Of a stretch of 64,000 bases of DNA, positions 36,124 through 45,356 are shown one piece after another; positions within the stretch are counted from its first letter, which is position 1, and the number at the start of each line of letters is the position of its first letter. The notes below the pieces were generated by a model. It saw nothing but the letters and a program-made list of their open reading frames with translations, had not been told where the DNA came from and made no database searches. The DNA is from an uncultured Spirochaetaceae bacterium. GTDB lineage: Bacteria > Spirochaetota > Spirochaetia > Sphaerochaetales > Sphaerochaetaceae. Location: assembly GCA_944392965.1 (NCBI GenBank), contig CALXYM010000001.1, positions 124,001-188,000 of the forward strand. The letters run 5' to 3'. A program made the position numbers and the translations under genes.

Positions 36124-37035
36124 ATGAAGCCAACGCTTTTAGTACTTGCCGCAGGTATGGGTTCCCGTTATGGCGGGGTAAAACAGATTGATGCCGTTGG
36201 AGTCCATGGGGAGACCCTTTTGGATTTTGGTGTGTATGATGCTCATAATGCCGGATACGGTAAGGTCGTTTTCATCATAAGAAAGGATATCGAGAAGGAT
36301 TTCAGAGAGCGTCTTTTCGATCGTATCGCCAGAAACATGGATGCAGAATATGTGTTTCAGGGAATGGACAGTCTCTTGACTCCAGAACAGGTGAGGCTGA
36401 GTGCGGAAAGGAAGAAGCCATGGGGTACCATTCATGCTCTTCTTTGTGCAAAAGACGTCGTTAAAGAACCATTTACTGTCATAAATGCGGATGATTATTA
36501 TGGCAGAAGTGCATATGAGACGCTTGGAAAGTATCTTTCAGGGCTGAATCCTGATGACACGACGCATGCCATGGTCGGCTTTATTCTTGAGAATACCATG
36601 AGTAAAAATGGTTCTGTTACCCGTGGTATCTGTCAGGTAAAAGAAGGTAATCTAGAATCGATGGTAGAGCATACCAAGATTGAGTATACCCAGGATGGAA
36701 GAATCGTATCCCATTTCAATGGAGAAGACCTTTATCTTACAGGTAAAGAACCTGTATCGATGAACTTCTTCGGTTTTACCCCAAAGGCCTTTGAAGGTTT
36801 TGAGGAGTACTGGGAGGATTTTATCAAGGAGAATGTCACAGAGCCAAAGAAGGAGTGTCTGCTGCCAAACGGGGCTTCTGAGATTGTTACAAGTGGAAAA
36901 GGAACCATAAAAGTATTCACGAGCCAGGATCGCTGGTTTGGCATGACATATCCAGAGGATAAGCCTCTTGTTATGTCTGAGATAAGAGCGAAACTCGAAT
37001 CTGGATACTACCCGGAAAAACTCTGGGAAAAATAA
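36124..37035 (+). CDS. Sugar-phosphate nucleotidyltransferase family protein
   Basis: 303 residues. The N-terminal LAAGMGSRYGGVKQ is the nucleotide-binding signature of NTP_transferase enzymes (GlmU/RmlA/GalU-like), and NADDYY holds the metal-binding Asp pair. The rest (about 150-303) is a variable sugar-binding half. It probably makes an NDP-sugar for glycans or capsule; the sugar is unknown. It stands alone between its promoter and a terminator. AGGAGGAG precedes the ATG. Confidence 0.85.
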   Translation: MKPTLLVLAAGMGSRYGGVKQIDAVGVHGETLLDFGVYDAHNAGYGKVVFIIRKDIEKDFRERLFDRIARNMDAEYVFQGMDSLLTPEQVRLSAERKKPWGTIHALLCAKDVVKEPFTVINADDYYGRSAYETLGKYLSGLNPDDTTHAMVGFILENTMSKNGSVTRGICQVKEGNLESMVEHTKIEYTQDGRIVSHFNGEDLYLTGKEPVSMNFFGFTPKAFEGFEEYWEDFIKENVTEPKKECLLPNGASEIVTSGKGTIKVFTSQDRWFGMTYPEDKPLVMSEIRAKLESGYYPEKLWEK

Positions 37036-37056
37036 GCAGGAATTGCTTTTGCATAG

Positions 37057-37078
37057 CGCCTCCATTCGGGGGCGTTTT
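37057..37078 (+). terminator. Terminator after the nucleotidyltransferase gene
   Basis: Stem CGCCTCC/GGGGGCG with an ATTC loop and TTTTAT after it. Confidence 0.8.
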
Positions 37079-37181
37079 ATATTTCTTTTATTTCTTCAAA
37101 TCAGAGAACAAACCTTCGACTTATACCATTAAGAACGCAGGAGGGGAGGATGATACATGACATCCGCTGTCCGGATTCGGA

Positions 37182-37351
37182 ATAGCTGAAGGTGAAGCTC
37201 ACGGCATGAAGGAAGGACGCAAAAAACAATAGAGACTATCCTAAGGGATAAGCTGGCGACGTCGGAACAGGTGTCGAAGAGTTTCAACCTGTTTCTTCCC
37301 GAGGTAAAGAAAATAGCGACAGAATGCGTTGAAAAAGATAGGCTTTGGTAG
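37182..37351 (+). pseudogene. 3' remnant of an Rpn/PD-(D/E)XK nuclease-transposase gene
   Basis: Only the C-terminal tail remains. One frame reads IAEGEAHGMKEGRKKQ and stops; the next frame continues as TIETILRDKLATSEQVSKSF and further to a stop at 37351, a typical Rpn-family ending with Glu/Lys/Gly repeats. No N-terminal nuclease domain is found upstream, so the gene is both truncated and frameshifted. Stretch 37079-37181 shows nothing else recognisable. Confidence 0.6.
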
Positions 37352-37358
37352 CCTATCT
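37336..37358 (-). terminator. Terminator after the 38420 lipoprotein gene
   Basis: A perfect 9-bp stem AGATAGGCT/AGCCTATCT with a five-base loop; on the minus strand it is followed by TTTTTC. It lies 27 bp after the lipoprotein stop. Confidence 0.78.
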
Positions 37359-37385
37359 GATATTTTGTATTAAGAATTTTGTTTT

Positions 37386-38420
37386 TTAGGGAATAAGTAC
37401 TTCCGCATATATCGCCCTGCTGTCCATCCCTGCGACTGAGAATGTCGTGCTGGTCAAAGGAAGGGCGTTCTTTACATATATGAAATCCATCCTCTCATAG
37501 ATATCGTCATTTTTTCTTGTTATCCCTGGATCTGTCTCCGCGCTATAGTGGGTTGTTCTATATATGTCGATATAGGAATTGGCTTCAAACCAGGTGGAAG
37601 TCTTGAACTCGTGTTCATTTCTGTAAGGATATGCTGTGAAAGGAATCCAGTCTGTACTGCTGGGCTCATAAGAGGAGAGGGCGAATATGACTGTGTCCTC
37701 CTGCGTTGTTATTCCTTCTAAGATCGATGTCTTATCCTCTAGATATGGTAGATAGTCCTTAATCTCGTTTGATGATTCAGGCAATCCTTCATATGTAGAC
37801 AGGATAACGGTCTCTATGCTTTTTTCATCGTTGAGCAGGAAAGAAGAAGAGTCTGTGTCAATGGTTTTAACCTTTGTGTTATAAAGAACCATTCCACCCT
37901 CTGTTAGAACAGTATCCTTACCCATCATCTTTGAGAATTCAACTAATTGTTCCGTACTTCCCGTGACAAATGTGAAATCAACAGGCAAGGAACTGATAGA
38001 AGATTTGACACTGTTAAGATCTGCATTCGGTTCTAGTGGTATGAATAAAAGACGAAGAGGTGTATTCTCTGTTTCGATACTCAGATGTTCTCTCAGTGGC
38101 CTGTAATTATGGGGGAGTGTGAGTCCTTCAATGTTCTCAGGATACTCATATACGGCAGTGGCCCTGATATACTCATCCCTGAGCCTCTCAGCCTCTGCTT
38201 CCCTTTCAAGTCTCTCTGCTTCAGCTGCAGCTTCCGCTTTCTGCCTTTCCTCCTCACTCAGTCGTTCCCATTCCTTCCGCTCCATTATAACCCTGTATCT
38301 CGTCTCAGGTTCTCCTGTGACTTCAGGCACATGTATGTTTGCCTTACCCTGTCCTACAGTGTAAACAGCACATGATGATAATAAGATTAGAACGAGCAGA
38401 GGAATGAGAAGTTTTTTCAT
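37386..38420 (-). CDS. Lipoprotein of unknown function with charged coiled-coil region
   Basis: 344 residues. The lipoprotein signal ends LLSSC (modified Cys about residue 17). Residues about 48-85 are rich in Glu, Arg and Ala, a likely coiled coil. A globular domain (about 100-344) follows; no family is recognised, although the middle (QLVEFSKMMGKDTVLT...) looks like a repeated alpha/beta fold. It follows the HIT gene with a 4-base overlap and is closed by a terminator. Confidence 0.75.
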   Translation of the reverse strand: MKKLLIPLLVLILLSSCAVYTVGQGKANIHVPEVTGEPETRYRVIMERKEWERLSEEERQKAEAAAEAERLEREAEAERLRDEYIRATAVYEYPENIEGLTLPHNYRPLREHLSIETENTPLRLLFIPLEPNADLNSVKSSISSLPVDFTFVTGSTEQLVEFSKMMGKDTVLTEGGMVLYNTKVKTIDTDSSSFLLNDEKSIETVILSTYEGLPESSNEIKDYLPYLEDKTSILEGITTQEDTVIFALSSYEPSSTDWIPFTAYPYRNEHEFKTSTWFEANSYIDIYRTTHYSAETDPGITRKNDDIYERMDFIYVKNALPLTSTTFSVAGMDSRAIYAEVLIP

Positions 38421-38815
38421 AACGCGAGTTTCCTTCCGTATTCCGCAGCCTCTCCTTCCTCATACTTCATGCTTGGAGGGAAGAATGATATTCCATCATC
38501 CTTAAATCGGGGGATCACATGAATATGAAGATGTGGAACCTCCTGGCCGGAAGCGGGGGAATTGTTGATTATTACATTCGTGCCGTCTGCCCCCAGTTCC
38601 TCTCTCATCTTTCTGTCCACCTTCTTTACGATATCCATCATATGGGAGACCGTCTCACTTGGTGCCTCTGCGAGTGTCGGATAGACCTTCTTACTTATTA
38701 CCAGGGTATGTCCTTTTGATCTTGGTGCTATGTCCAGGATGGCCAGGCAGATGTCATCCTCATATATCTTTGTGCTTGGGATGTCCCCGTTGATTATCAT
38801 TTCAAATACAGTCAT
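38417..38815 (-). CDS. HIT-family nucleotide hydrolase/transferase
   Basis: 132 residues from ATG 38815 behind AGGAGG. The catalytic histidine triad is seen in HLHIHVIPR, with the N-terminal CLAILDIAPRSKGHTLVI typical of the Hint/HinT-like branch. It hydrolyses nucleoside phosphoramidates or similar adenylates; exact substrate unknown. It starts an operon with the lipoprotein gene. Confidence 0.92.
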   Translation of the reverse strand: MTVFEMIINGDIPSTKIYEDDICLAILDIAPRSKGHTLVISKKVYPTLAEAPSETVSHMMDIVKKVDRKMREELGADGTNVIINNSPASGQEVPHLHIHVIPRFKDDGISFFPPSMKYEEGEAAEYGRKLAL

Positions 38816-38950
38816 AAGTCCTCCTGTTGAAGATGAGTATAGCATCTTTAGATGAAGTAAGAAAGAATTTAGCGGATGTTTCAAATGTGTTATTACGCGG
38901 TTAAATTCCCCTCTATTCTATAGGTTAAAAGAAAAAAGGATAATCGACTA

Positions 38951-38979
38951 TTGCATAAAACCCCTAAAATCCATATTAT
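38951..38979 (+). promoter_or_regulatory. Promoter of fusA
   Basis: TTGCAT, a 17-bp spacer and TATTAT, about 100 nt before the ATG, so fusA has a leader of roughly 95 nt. Confidence 0.6.
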
Positions 38980-39079
38980 ACATCCTTGGTGATTTTTGCA
39001 GTCACTATTTTGTTATGCCAATTAAGTTAGGAAGAAGTTCCTAGATGGATATACAGACATTGATTTTGCGAGGTTAGAT

Positions 39080-41194
39080 ATGATGAACGACCTACTGGGC
39101 ATGAGGAACATAGGAATCAGCGCCCACATTGACTCAGGAAAGACTACTCTTTCCGAACGCATCCTTTATTTCTGTAACAAGATCCACGCCATCCATGAGG
39201 TTCGTGGTAAGGACGGAGTCGGAGCAACCATGGACTCCATGGAGCTTGAGAGGGAAAGAGGAATTACGATTGCAAGTGCCGCTACTAACGTTAACTGGAA
39301 GGGACATGAGATTAACATCATCGATACTCCGGGACACGTAGACTTCACAATCGAGGTAGAGCGCTCACTTCGTGTTCTCGACGGAGCTATTCTTGTTCTC
39401 TGCTCTGTAGGTGGTGTACAGAGCCAGTCGATTACGGTTGACCGCCAGATGAAGAGATATCATGTTCCACGTATCGCATTCGTTAACAAGTGTGATAGAA
39501 CGGGAGCAAATCCATATAAGGTAAAGCAGCAGCTCGTTGACAAGCTCGGTCTTAATGCTGTTTTGATGCAGATTCCAATCGGACTTGAGGACCGCCTTGA
39601 GGGTGTTGTAGATCTCGTGGATATGAAAGCAATTTATTTCGATGCTGGAGCAGACGGACTTCAGGCAAGAGAGGCCGAGATTCCTGAAGAGCTTAGAGCG
39701 GAAGCAGAGGCTAAGAGGGAAGAGATGCTCGATGCCGTATCCATGTTCTCCGATGAGCTGATGGAAGCCATGCTTGAAGAGACTGTCACACCTGAACTCA
39801 TCAGGGATGCTGTTAGAAAGGGAACAATCTCCTTACAGCTCTGCCCTGTATTCATGGGTTCTGCTTATAAGAATAAAGGTATTCAGCCACTGCTTGATGC
39901 TGTCATCAGCTATCTTCCAAATCCGACAGAGGTTGAGAACGTAGCTCTCGATCTCGATAATAACGAGAAAGAGGTTGTGCTTGAGTCGAATCCTGATAAA
40001 CCCGCCGTAATCCTCGCATTCAAGCTTGAGGATGGCCAGTTCGGACAGCTCACATATATCCGTGTCTATCAGGGTAAGATCAAGAAGGGTGACACTCTTT
40101 ACAACACGAGAACAAGGAAGAAGTTCAATGTTGGAAGGCTCATCAAGATGCACGCATCCGAGATGGAGGATATCTCCGAGTGTGGATGTGGGGAGATTGC
40201 TGCACTCTTCGGTATCGACTGTGCTAGCGGAGATACATTCTGTGATCCTTCCCTCAATTATTCTATGACGAGTATGTATGTTCCAAATCCTGTTATCTCA
40301 CTTGCTATCAAGCCTGTGGATAAGAAGGCTGCGGATAACATGGCTAAGGCCCTCAACCGCTTCACAAAGGAAGATCCTACTTTCCAGACCTATGTCGATC
40401 CTGAGTCGAATCAGACGATCATCAAAGGAATGGGAGAGCTTCACCTCGATGTTTATATCGAGAGAATGAAGAGGGAGTATAAGGCAGAGGTCGAGGTCGG
40501 TAAGCCGGAGGTTGCTTACAGAGAGGCTATCAGCCAGAGAGCAGACTTCAACTATACCCATAAGAAGCAGACGGGTGGTTCTGGACAGTATGCACGTGTC
40601 GCCGGATATATTGAGCCGATTACCGCTACAAGCGATGATGAGCAGCCGAAGGACTATGAGTTCATCGACGAGATCAAGGGTGGTGCTATTCCTACAGAGT
40701 ACATCCCATCCTGTGATAAGGGATTCCAGGCTGCAATGAAGAAAGGAACACAGGTCGGTTTCCCTGTAATCGGAGTCAGGGTTTGCATCAATGATGGTGC
40801 ATGGCATCCTGTTGACTCTTCCGATATGGCGTTCCAGACTGCTGCAATCGGAGCTTTCAGAGAGGCTTTTGAGAAGGCAAAGCCATGTATTCTTGAGCCT
40901 ATAATGAAGGTAGAGGTAGAAGGACCAAGCGAGTTCCAGGGTAACATCTTTGGTTCTATCAACCAGAGAAGAGGTATCATCGTTTCCTCTACTGAGGATA
41001 ACAACCAGTGCCAGGTTATCGCAGAGGTTCCACTTAGCGAGATGTTCGGTTACTCCACGGTTCTCAGAAGCCTTACCCAGGGTAAAGCTGAGTTCACGAT
41101 GGAAGTCGCCCACTATGGAAGGGTTCCTTCTTCTGTTTCTGAGGAGCTTAAGAAAGCCTATCAGGAGAAGAGGAAAAAGGAAGCTGGAAAATAA
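39080..41194 (+). CDS. fusA: Elongation factor G (spirochaete/mitochondrial-type EF-G1)
   Basis: 704 residues. GTPase that moves tRNA and mRNA through the ribosome. G1 reads AHIDSGKTT (residues 15-23) with Ser in place of the usual Ala, RGITI is the switch I part, DTPGHVDF is G3 and NKCDR is G4. These Ser-type EF-Gs form the spdEFG/mtEFG1 group found in spirochaetes and planctomycetes, whose members may divide translocation and recycling between two paralogues; only one is in this window. GAGG precedes the ATG. Own promoter and terminator. Confidence 0.96.
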   Translation: MMNDLLGMRNIGISAHIDSGKTTLSERILYFCNKIHAIHEVRGKDGVGATMDSMELERERGITIASAATNVNWKGHEINIIDTPGHVDFTIEVERSLRVLDGAILVLCSVGGVQSQSITVDRQMKRYHVPRIAFVNKCDRTGANPYKVKQQLVDKLGLNAVLMQIPIGLEDRLEGVVDLVDMKAIYFDAGADGLQAREAEIPEELRAEAEAKREEMLDAVSMFSDELMEAMLEETVTPELIRDAVRKGTISLQLCPVFMGSAYKNKGIQPLLDAVISYLPNPTEVENVALDLDNNEKEVVLESNPDKPAVILAFKLEDGQFGQLTYIRVYQGKIKKGDTLYNTRTRKKFNVGRLIKMHASEMEDISECGCGEIAALFGIDCASGDTFCDPSLNYSMTSMYVPNPVISLAIKPVDKKAADNMAKALNRFTKEDPTFQTYVDPESNQTIIKGMGELHLDVYIERMKREYKAEVEVGKPEVAYREAISQRADFNYTHKKQTGGSGQYARVAGYIEPITATSDDEQPKDYEFIDEIKGGAIPTEYIPSCDKGFQAAMKKGTQVGFPVIGVRVCINDGAWHPVDSSDMAFQTAAIGAFREAFEKAKPCILEPIMKVEVEGPSEFQGNIFGSINQRRGIIVSSTEDNNQCQVIAEVPLSEMFGYSTVLRSLTQGKAEFTMEVAHYGRVPSSVSEELKKAYQEKRKKEAGK

Positions 41195-41213
41195 AGTAAT
41201 AAAGCTAGAACAC

Positions 41214-41243
41214 AGACGGTCAGGTTTACTGGCCGTCTTTTTT
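41214..41243 (+). terminator. Terminator after fusA
   Basis: Stem AGACGGTCAG/CTGGCCGTCT (one wobble), GTTTA loop and six T. About 130 bp downstream (41366-41388) a second, shorter hairpin AAACTG/CAGTTT with seven T could back it up. Confidence 0.88.
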
Positions 41244-41433
41244 CCCCCTATAGAAAGTTCCATTGCAGGATGGTTGAAGCCGATGGGTCTTTCGTACAGT
41301 ATCTCTGAAACTTCTTACTTAGAGAACGTATATGTTATTAGAGTTGTAGATTCTGCCACATAGGAAACTGTATGGCAGTTTTTTTAACAAATTTGCAGTT
41401 TCCTTGGAGTTTGTTAAAAATAAATAAATTTCT

Positions 41434-41462
41434 TTGTCTTTGCAATTTGGGGATGTTATACT
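41434..41462 (+). promoter_or_regulatory. Promoter of the 41493 gene
   Basis: TTGTCT, a 17-bp spacer and TATACT, with a short leader carrying GAGGAAAA before the ATG. Confidence 0.68.
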
Positions 41463-41492
41463 TAGAAAAAGCAAAAACAGGAGGAAAATAAA

Positions 41493-42200
41493 ATGGACAT
41501 CAAAGAACTCAACAGTGTTAGCCCACTTAGGGTTTTTGAAGAGGCGATCAACGGAGGACTTGGAAAGGGGAACCTCGGAGTCATCGTCTCCCGGCACGGT
41601 GTAGGAAAGACCGCATGTCTCGTACATCTTGCAACTGATAAGCTATTCAAAGGTGAGAGCGTTATCCACGTATCCTTCTCTGGAAATGTTGAACATGTAA
41701 TAAACTGGTATAAGGAAGTATTTAAAGAGATCGCAGAGATGCAGAGCCTTGATGATGCTACCATGGTTTATAATTCTATTCTTGCAAACAGGGTAGTAAT
41801 GAATTTCTCTCAGGAACAGGTTCCAATTGAAAAGGTTCTTTCCAGTCTTGAGTCTTTAATCAGTCAGGGGTCTTTCAAAGCCGATGCGGTTCTCTTCGAT
41901 GGTTATAAACTCACTGTCGCAGATGAGGAAGATATCGTAAAGATTAAGGAATTCGCAAAGAAGATGGGGCTTGAGGTATGGTTCAGCGTATCTCCTATAC
42001 GTCCCGATGTCGTATACGATGAGCATGGAGTTCCTAATACCCTCCTGAAATATTATGATTTGATCGATGTGCTCGTCGCACTGCGCTATGATGATAAGAT
42101 TGATAAGGTAGTAATGACTGTCGTCAGAGCCCATCATGAGGATGTTCCAAAGCCGATGGGTGTCAATCTTGATCCTAAGACGATGCTTATTTCCAAATAG
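41493..42200 (+). CDS. P-loop (RecA/KaiC-like) protein of unknown function
   Basis: 235 residues. Walker A is SRHGVGKT (33-40), preceded by an N-terminal helix; a Walker B-like DAVLFDG follows near residue 130, as in the RecA/KaiC/DnaB fold. The chain ends in a beta-strand-rich part without a second domain. No membrane span or signal. It has its own promoter and terminator directly after fusA. I do not recognise a family; a single-domain KaiC-like regulator or ATP-binding switch is a fair guess only. Confidence 0.7.
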   Translation: MDIKELNSVSPLRVFEEAINGGLGKGNLGVIVSRHGVGKTACLVHLATDKLFKGESVIHVSFSGNVEHVINWYKEVFKEIAEMQSLDDATMVYNSILANRVVMNFSQEQVPIEKVLSSLESLISQGSFKADAVLFDGYKLTVADEEDIVKIKEFAKKMGLEVWFSVSPIRPDVVYDEHGVPNTLLKYYDLIDVLVALRYDDKIDKVVMTVVRAHHEDVPKPMGVNLDPKTMLISK

Positions 42201-42217
42201 TTTTTTTTCGCATACAA

Positions 42218-42246
42218 AGGGGTGGATCTCGAGTCCACCTCTTTTT
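42218..42246 (+). terminator. Terminator after the P-loop gene
   Basis: Stem AGGGGTGGA/TCCACCTCT (one wobble) with a seven-base loop, followed by TTTTATTT. Confidence 0.85.
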
Positions 42247-42298
42247 ATTTGACTTATCTTTTCAATCTTGTTTAATTTAGAGAAGGAGGATAGTTATC

Positions 42299-43450
42299 AT
42301 GTCATACAGATTCAATTTAAATGAGACCAGCTACCATGGTAGCGGTGCTATTAAGGAGATTGCAGCAGAAGCAAAAGGCAGGGGCTTTAAAAAGGCTTTC
42401 GTATGTTCCGATCCTGATTTGATAAAATTCGGAGTGACAAAGAAGGTTCTGGATGTCCTTGATGAGGCATCTCTTTCTTATGAGGTATATTCAGATATCA
42501 AGGCGAATCCGACGATTGAGAACGTACAGCATGGCGTAGAGGCTTTCAAGAAAAGCGGTACAGATTACATAATCGCCATTGGCGGAGGATCTTCAATGGA
42601 TACGGCGAAGGCCATTGGCATCATTATTACGAATCCTGAATTCTCTGATGTCCGTTCATTGGAAGGGACGGCTCCAACCAAGAATCCATGTACTCCCATC
42701 ATCGCAGTCCCCACGACGGCGGGAACGGCGGCAGAAGTTACAATCAATTATGTAATCACGGATGTTGAGAAGAAGAGGAAGTTCGTATGCGTGGATCCCC
42801 ATGATATGCCTATCATAGCGGTTGTTGATCCTGATATGATGTCCAGCATGCCTAAGGGACTTACAGCATCGACGGGAATGGATGCTCTCACCCATGCAAT
42901 TGAAGGTTATACCACCAAGGGGGCATGGGAAATGTCAGACATGTTCCATCTCAAGGCAATTGAGATCATTTCAAAGAGTCTGAGAAAGGCTGTCGCCAAT
43001 GATTCTGAGGGTAGGGAGGGCATGGCTCTCGGACAGTATATCGCAGGAATGGGCTTCTCAAATGTTGGTCTGGGAATCGCACATTCAATGGCACATACCC
43101 TTGGTGCTGTTTATGATACTCCACATGGGGTGGCCTGTGCCATGATGCTTCCTATCGTAATGGATTTCAACAAGGATGCGACAGGTGAGAAATACAAGGA
43201 GATCGCACGTGCTATGGGAGTTAAGAACGTCGATTCGATGAGCCAGGATGAATATCGTCAGGCAGCGATTGACGCGGTAAGGAAGCTGAGTAAGGACGTA
43301 GGCATTCCAGAGGTCATTGAAGCGATCAAGGAAAGTGATCTTGATTTCCTCGCAGAGAGTGCTGCCGCCGATGCCTGTGCTCCAGGCAATCCTAAAGAGG
43401 CGTCGATCGAGGACTTCAAGGCGATGTTCAGAAAGATAATGAAGAAGTGA
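42299..43450 (+). CDS. fucO: Iron-dependent alcohol dehydrogenase, lactaldehyde reductase (FucO)-like
   Basis: 383 residues, group III alcohol dehydrogenase. It is strongly like E. coli FucO along its length: the same ILNETSYHG-like start, AIGGGS (NAD site), PTTAGTAAEVTINYVITD, FVCVDPHD, GMDALTHAIEGY with iron ligands and HSMAHTLGAVYDTPHG with the His ligands. It should reduce L- or D-lactaldehyde to 1,2-propanediol or interconvert similar small aldehydes and alcohols. GGAGG precedes the ATG; a terminator follows. Confidence 0.92.
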   Translation: MSYRFNLNETSYHGSGAIKEIAAEAKGRGFKKAFVCSDPDLIKFGVTKKVLDVLDEASLSYEVYSDIKANPTIENVQHGVEAFKKSGTDYIIAIGGGSSMDTAKAIGIIITNPEFSDVRSLEGTAPTKNPCTPIIAVPTTAGTAAEVTINYVITDVEKKRKFVCVDPHDMPIIAVVDPDMMSSMPKGLTASTGMDALTHAIEGYTTKGAWEMSDMFHLKAIEIISKSLRKAVANDSEGREGMALGQYIAGMGFSNVGLGIAHSMAHTLGAVYDTPHGVACAMMLPIVMDFNKDATGEKYKEIARAMGVKNVDSMSQDEYRQAAIDAVRKLSKDVGIPEVIEAIKESDLDFLAESAAADACAPGNPKEASIEDFKAMFRKIMKK

Positions 43451-43462
43451 TCATTTGAAGAG

Positions 43463-43489
43463 AAAAAGGCAGGCATCCTCTGCCTTTTT
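43463..43489. terminator. Bidirectional terminator between fucO and the AraC gene
   Basis: AAAAAGGCAG/CTGCCTTTTT with a seven-base loop; T runs on both strands, so it can serve both convergent genes. Confidence 0.85.
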
Positions 43490-44481
43490 CATTCTTCGCC
43501 TTCGGAGAATGTGGCGTAGTGTTTTCTATATAGGGCAGGGGTTTTTCCTGTGACGCTTTTGAATGCGGATGCGAATTTGCTCTGGTTCTCATAACCACAT
43601 TTGCATGCGACTTCCCCGATACTTATGCTGCTGTCTTCTCTTAGCATCTTCTCTGCTTCCTTGATTCTCAGTTCTTTTTGAAATGAGCCGATAGGAAGTC
43701 CGTAAATCGATTTGAAGCACTGCCTGAGAGATGTCTCCGCAAGATGATATTTGGCACTCAGTTCTTTCGATGTATGACGTTCAATTGGATGATTTAAAAG
43801 GAATGAGTAACATCTTCTGGTTCTCTCTACTACCGTCCGTGAGAACTGAGGCAGTATCTCCTCATCTTCAATCATCCCTTCAAGAAGTATGAGTAACATC
43901 TCTGCGGTTTTCAGAGGCAGATATCTTGCGGAGATCTTGGGGTTTATTGATTCAAGTTCGTGAAAAAGATGGCATATCTCACTCCTTCCTCGCAGAAAGT
44001 ACACGCTCTTTTCCGAAAATAATGATTCCAGTCTTTCCAGATTCAGATCAAGAAATGGGAAATTCTTCCTCAGTGCCACATCAGCTTTCTCTCTTTTAAT
44101 GATGAATGCAATTCCCTTATAAGATCCGGAGGGGACCCTGCTTGCAGTTAGTCGTATCTTCTCCGGCATGCTCAGCGACATGTCTGAATCAGAGAGATAG
44201 CATACCTGGTTATCTGATAGAACCACCTCATAGCTTCCGGATATGCAGTAATTTATCTCTAAAAAGCCGCTTATCGGTTCAACTTTCTGAAAACAACTCT
44301 TTAAATTTAAGTCAATGTAGGATATCGCGATACCGTCCATCACTGGGTGTATTCTCATCACACCCTCGCCTTTATCTCCGATTCCACTTATATGAGCCTC
44401 TATGATCCCATTTTCCTCTTTTATGGAGGAGAAAGAGTAAGATGAAAAAAATTCATATATAAAAGAAGTATCTATACACAT
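43489..44481 (-). CDS. AraC-family transcriptional regulator
   Basis: 330 residues. The C-terminal 100 residues are a double-HTH AraC domain (HTSKELSAKYHLAETSLRQCFK and the second helix pair with GYENQSKFASAFK). The N-terminal half (about 1-200) is an AraC-type ligand-binding region; effector unknown. There is no clear ribosome site. GTTAGCTCTAAC (44485-44496) is an inverted repeat immediately before the start and could be an operator. Confidence 0.9.
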   Translation of the reverse strand: MCIDTSFIYEFFSSYSFSSIKEENGIIEAHISGIGDKGEGVMRIHPVMDGIAISYIDLNLKSCFQKVEPISGFLEINYCISGSYEVVLSDNQVCYLSDSDMSLSMPEKIRLTASRVPSGSYKGIAFIIKREKADVALRKNFPFLDLNLERLESLFSEKSVYFLRGRSEICHLFHELESINPKISARYLPLKTAEMLLILLEGMIEDEEILPQFSRTVVERTRRCYSFLLNHPIERHTSKELSAKYHLAETSLRQCFKSIYGLPIGSFQKELRIKEAEKMLREDSSISIGEVACKCGYENQSKFASAFKSVTGKTPALYRKHYATFSEGEE

Positions 44482-44507
44482 ATTGTTAGCTCTAACTAAC
44501 TCTATAC

Positions 44508-44858
44508 TTATTCTTCCTCTCTGTCCACCTCTTTTCTATTTCTGTCCCCCCATTCTGTCATCTCATCCAATATTCTGCATAGGGTTTTTGCATAATCTGT
44601 AAGGCTGTATTCGACGCAGAGAGGGAAGTGAGAGATCTCATTTCTTATGACAAGACCATCCTCTTCCATCTCACGCAGTGTCATTGTAAGGCTTCGGGAG
44701 GAGATGTCGCTTATATATCTTTTCATCTCATTGAATCGTACCGGTCCATACTCCATCAGCGTGTAAAGGATGGGAAGACGAAAATTTCCTCCCATTATTC
44801 TCAGGGCATAGCCGAATCCCGTATCTTTTATGGTGCTCTCTCTTACACTATCCTTCAT
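44508..44858 (-). CDS. HxlR-family winged-helix regulator
   Basis: 116 residues, HxlR/DUF24 domain over about 15-105: GNFRLPILYTLMEYGPVRFNEMKRYI and SSRSLTMTLREMEEDGLV. Members sense aldehydes, quinones or redox state, often through one Cys; here a Cys at about residue 83 is the sole candidate. No Shine-Dalgarno site; TATATT ends 7 nt before the ATG. It is next to an AraC and a divergent MarR gene. Confidence 0.88.
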   Translation of the reverse strand: MKDSVRESTIKDTGFGYALRIMGGNFRLPILYTLMEYGPVRFNEMKRYISDISSRSLTMTLREMEEDGLVIRNEISHFPLCVEYSLTDYAKTLCRILDEMTEWGDRNRKEVDREEE

Positions 44859-44933
44859 AGGAACTAATATAGCATGAAAACCTTTTCTTGACCTGCACTT
44901 TGTTGTATTTTAGATTATTTTTAGGAGGATGAT

Positions 44934-45356
44934 ATGAATGACTTTCCGGCAGCTTTCCTGATTGGAAAACTGTCTAACAGGATCAGGCGCAGGATTACGG
45001 AGATGGCCTCGGATTTACCGTATACCGGAGCCCAGGGCAAGGTGTTGCATTATTTGCTGGCACAAAAGGAGAATGTTTATCAGAAGGATATCGAGGAGAA
45101 TTTCTCTCTCCGTCCGTCTTCTGCCACAGAGGTGTTAAAGAAGATGGAGGATGCAGGACTCCTTTATCGTGTTCCCGAAGAGAAGGATGCCAGACTTAAA
45201 AGGATTATCCTTACGGAAAAGGCTTTATCCTTTAAGGATGTGGTGATGGATGGACTCGACAACGTGGAGGCCGATATAAGCAGAGGGATAAAACCAAAGG
45301 ACATAGAGACCTTTAAAAAGGTCTGCGCCAAGATGATAGATAATATAGAGCTCTAG
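44934..45356 (+). CDS. MarR-family transcriptional regulator
   Basis: 140 residues. The winged helix lies at about 30-105: YQKDIEENFSLRPSSATEVLKKMEDAGLLYR and the basic wing EEKDARLKRIILTEKA. It has the usual dimer helices at both ends. AGGAGGA precedes the ATG. The effector is unknown; the regulators around it suggest local control. Its stop overlaps the convergent ATPase by four bases. Confidence 0.9.
   Translation: MNDFPAAFLIGKLSNRIRRRITEMASDLPYTGAQGKVLHYLLAQKENVYQKDIEENFSLRPSSATEVLKKMEDAGLLYRVPEEKDARLKRIILTEKALSFKDVVMDGLDNVEADISRGIKPKDIETFKKVCAKMIDNIEL

Noticed and set aside
37100-37330. Structured RNA between the nucleotidyltransferase and lipoprotein genes
   Set aside because: Translation in two frames shows an Rpn-type protein tail, which explains the sequence better.
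40298-41263. 321-codon minus-strand open frame opposite fusA
   Set aside because: Lies in the antisense of conserved EF-G codons with no homology and no initiation site.
41383-41430. Inverted repeat TTTTTAACAAA/TTTGTTAAAAA as an operator
   Set aside because: A/T-rich, long loop, next to a terminator T run; chance or part of the fusA terminator is more likely.
43489-45356. AraC, HxlR and MarR genes as one regulatory system
   Set aside because: They have separate starts and different strands; nothing ties them beyond closeness.
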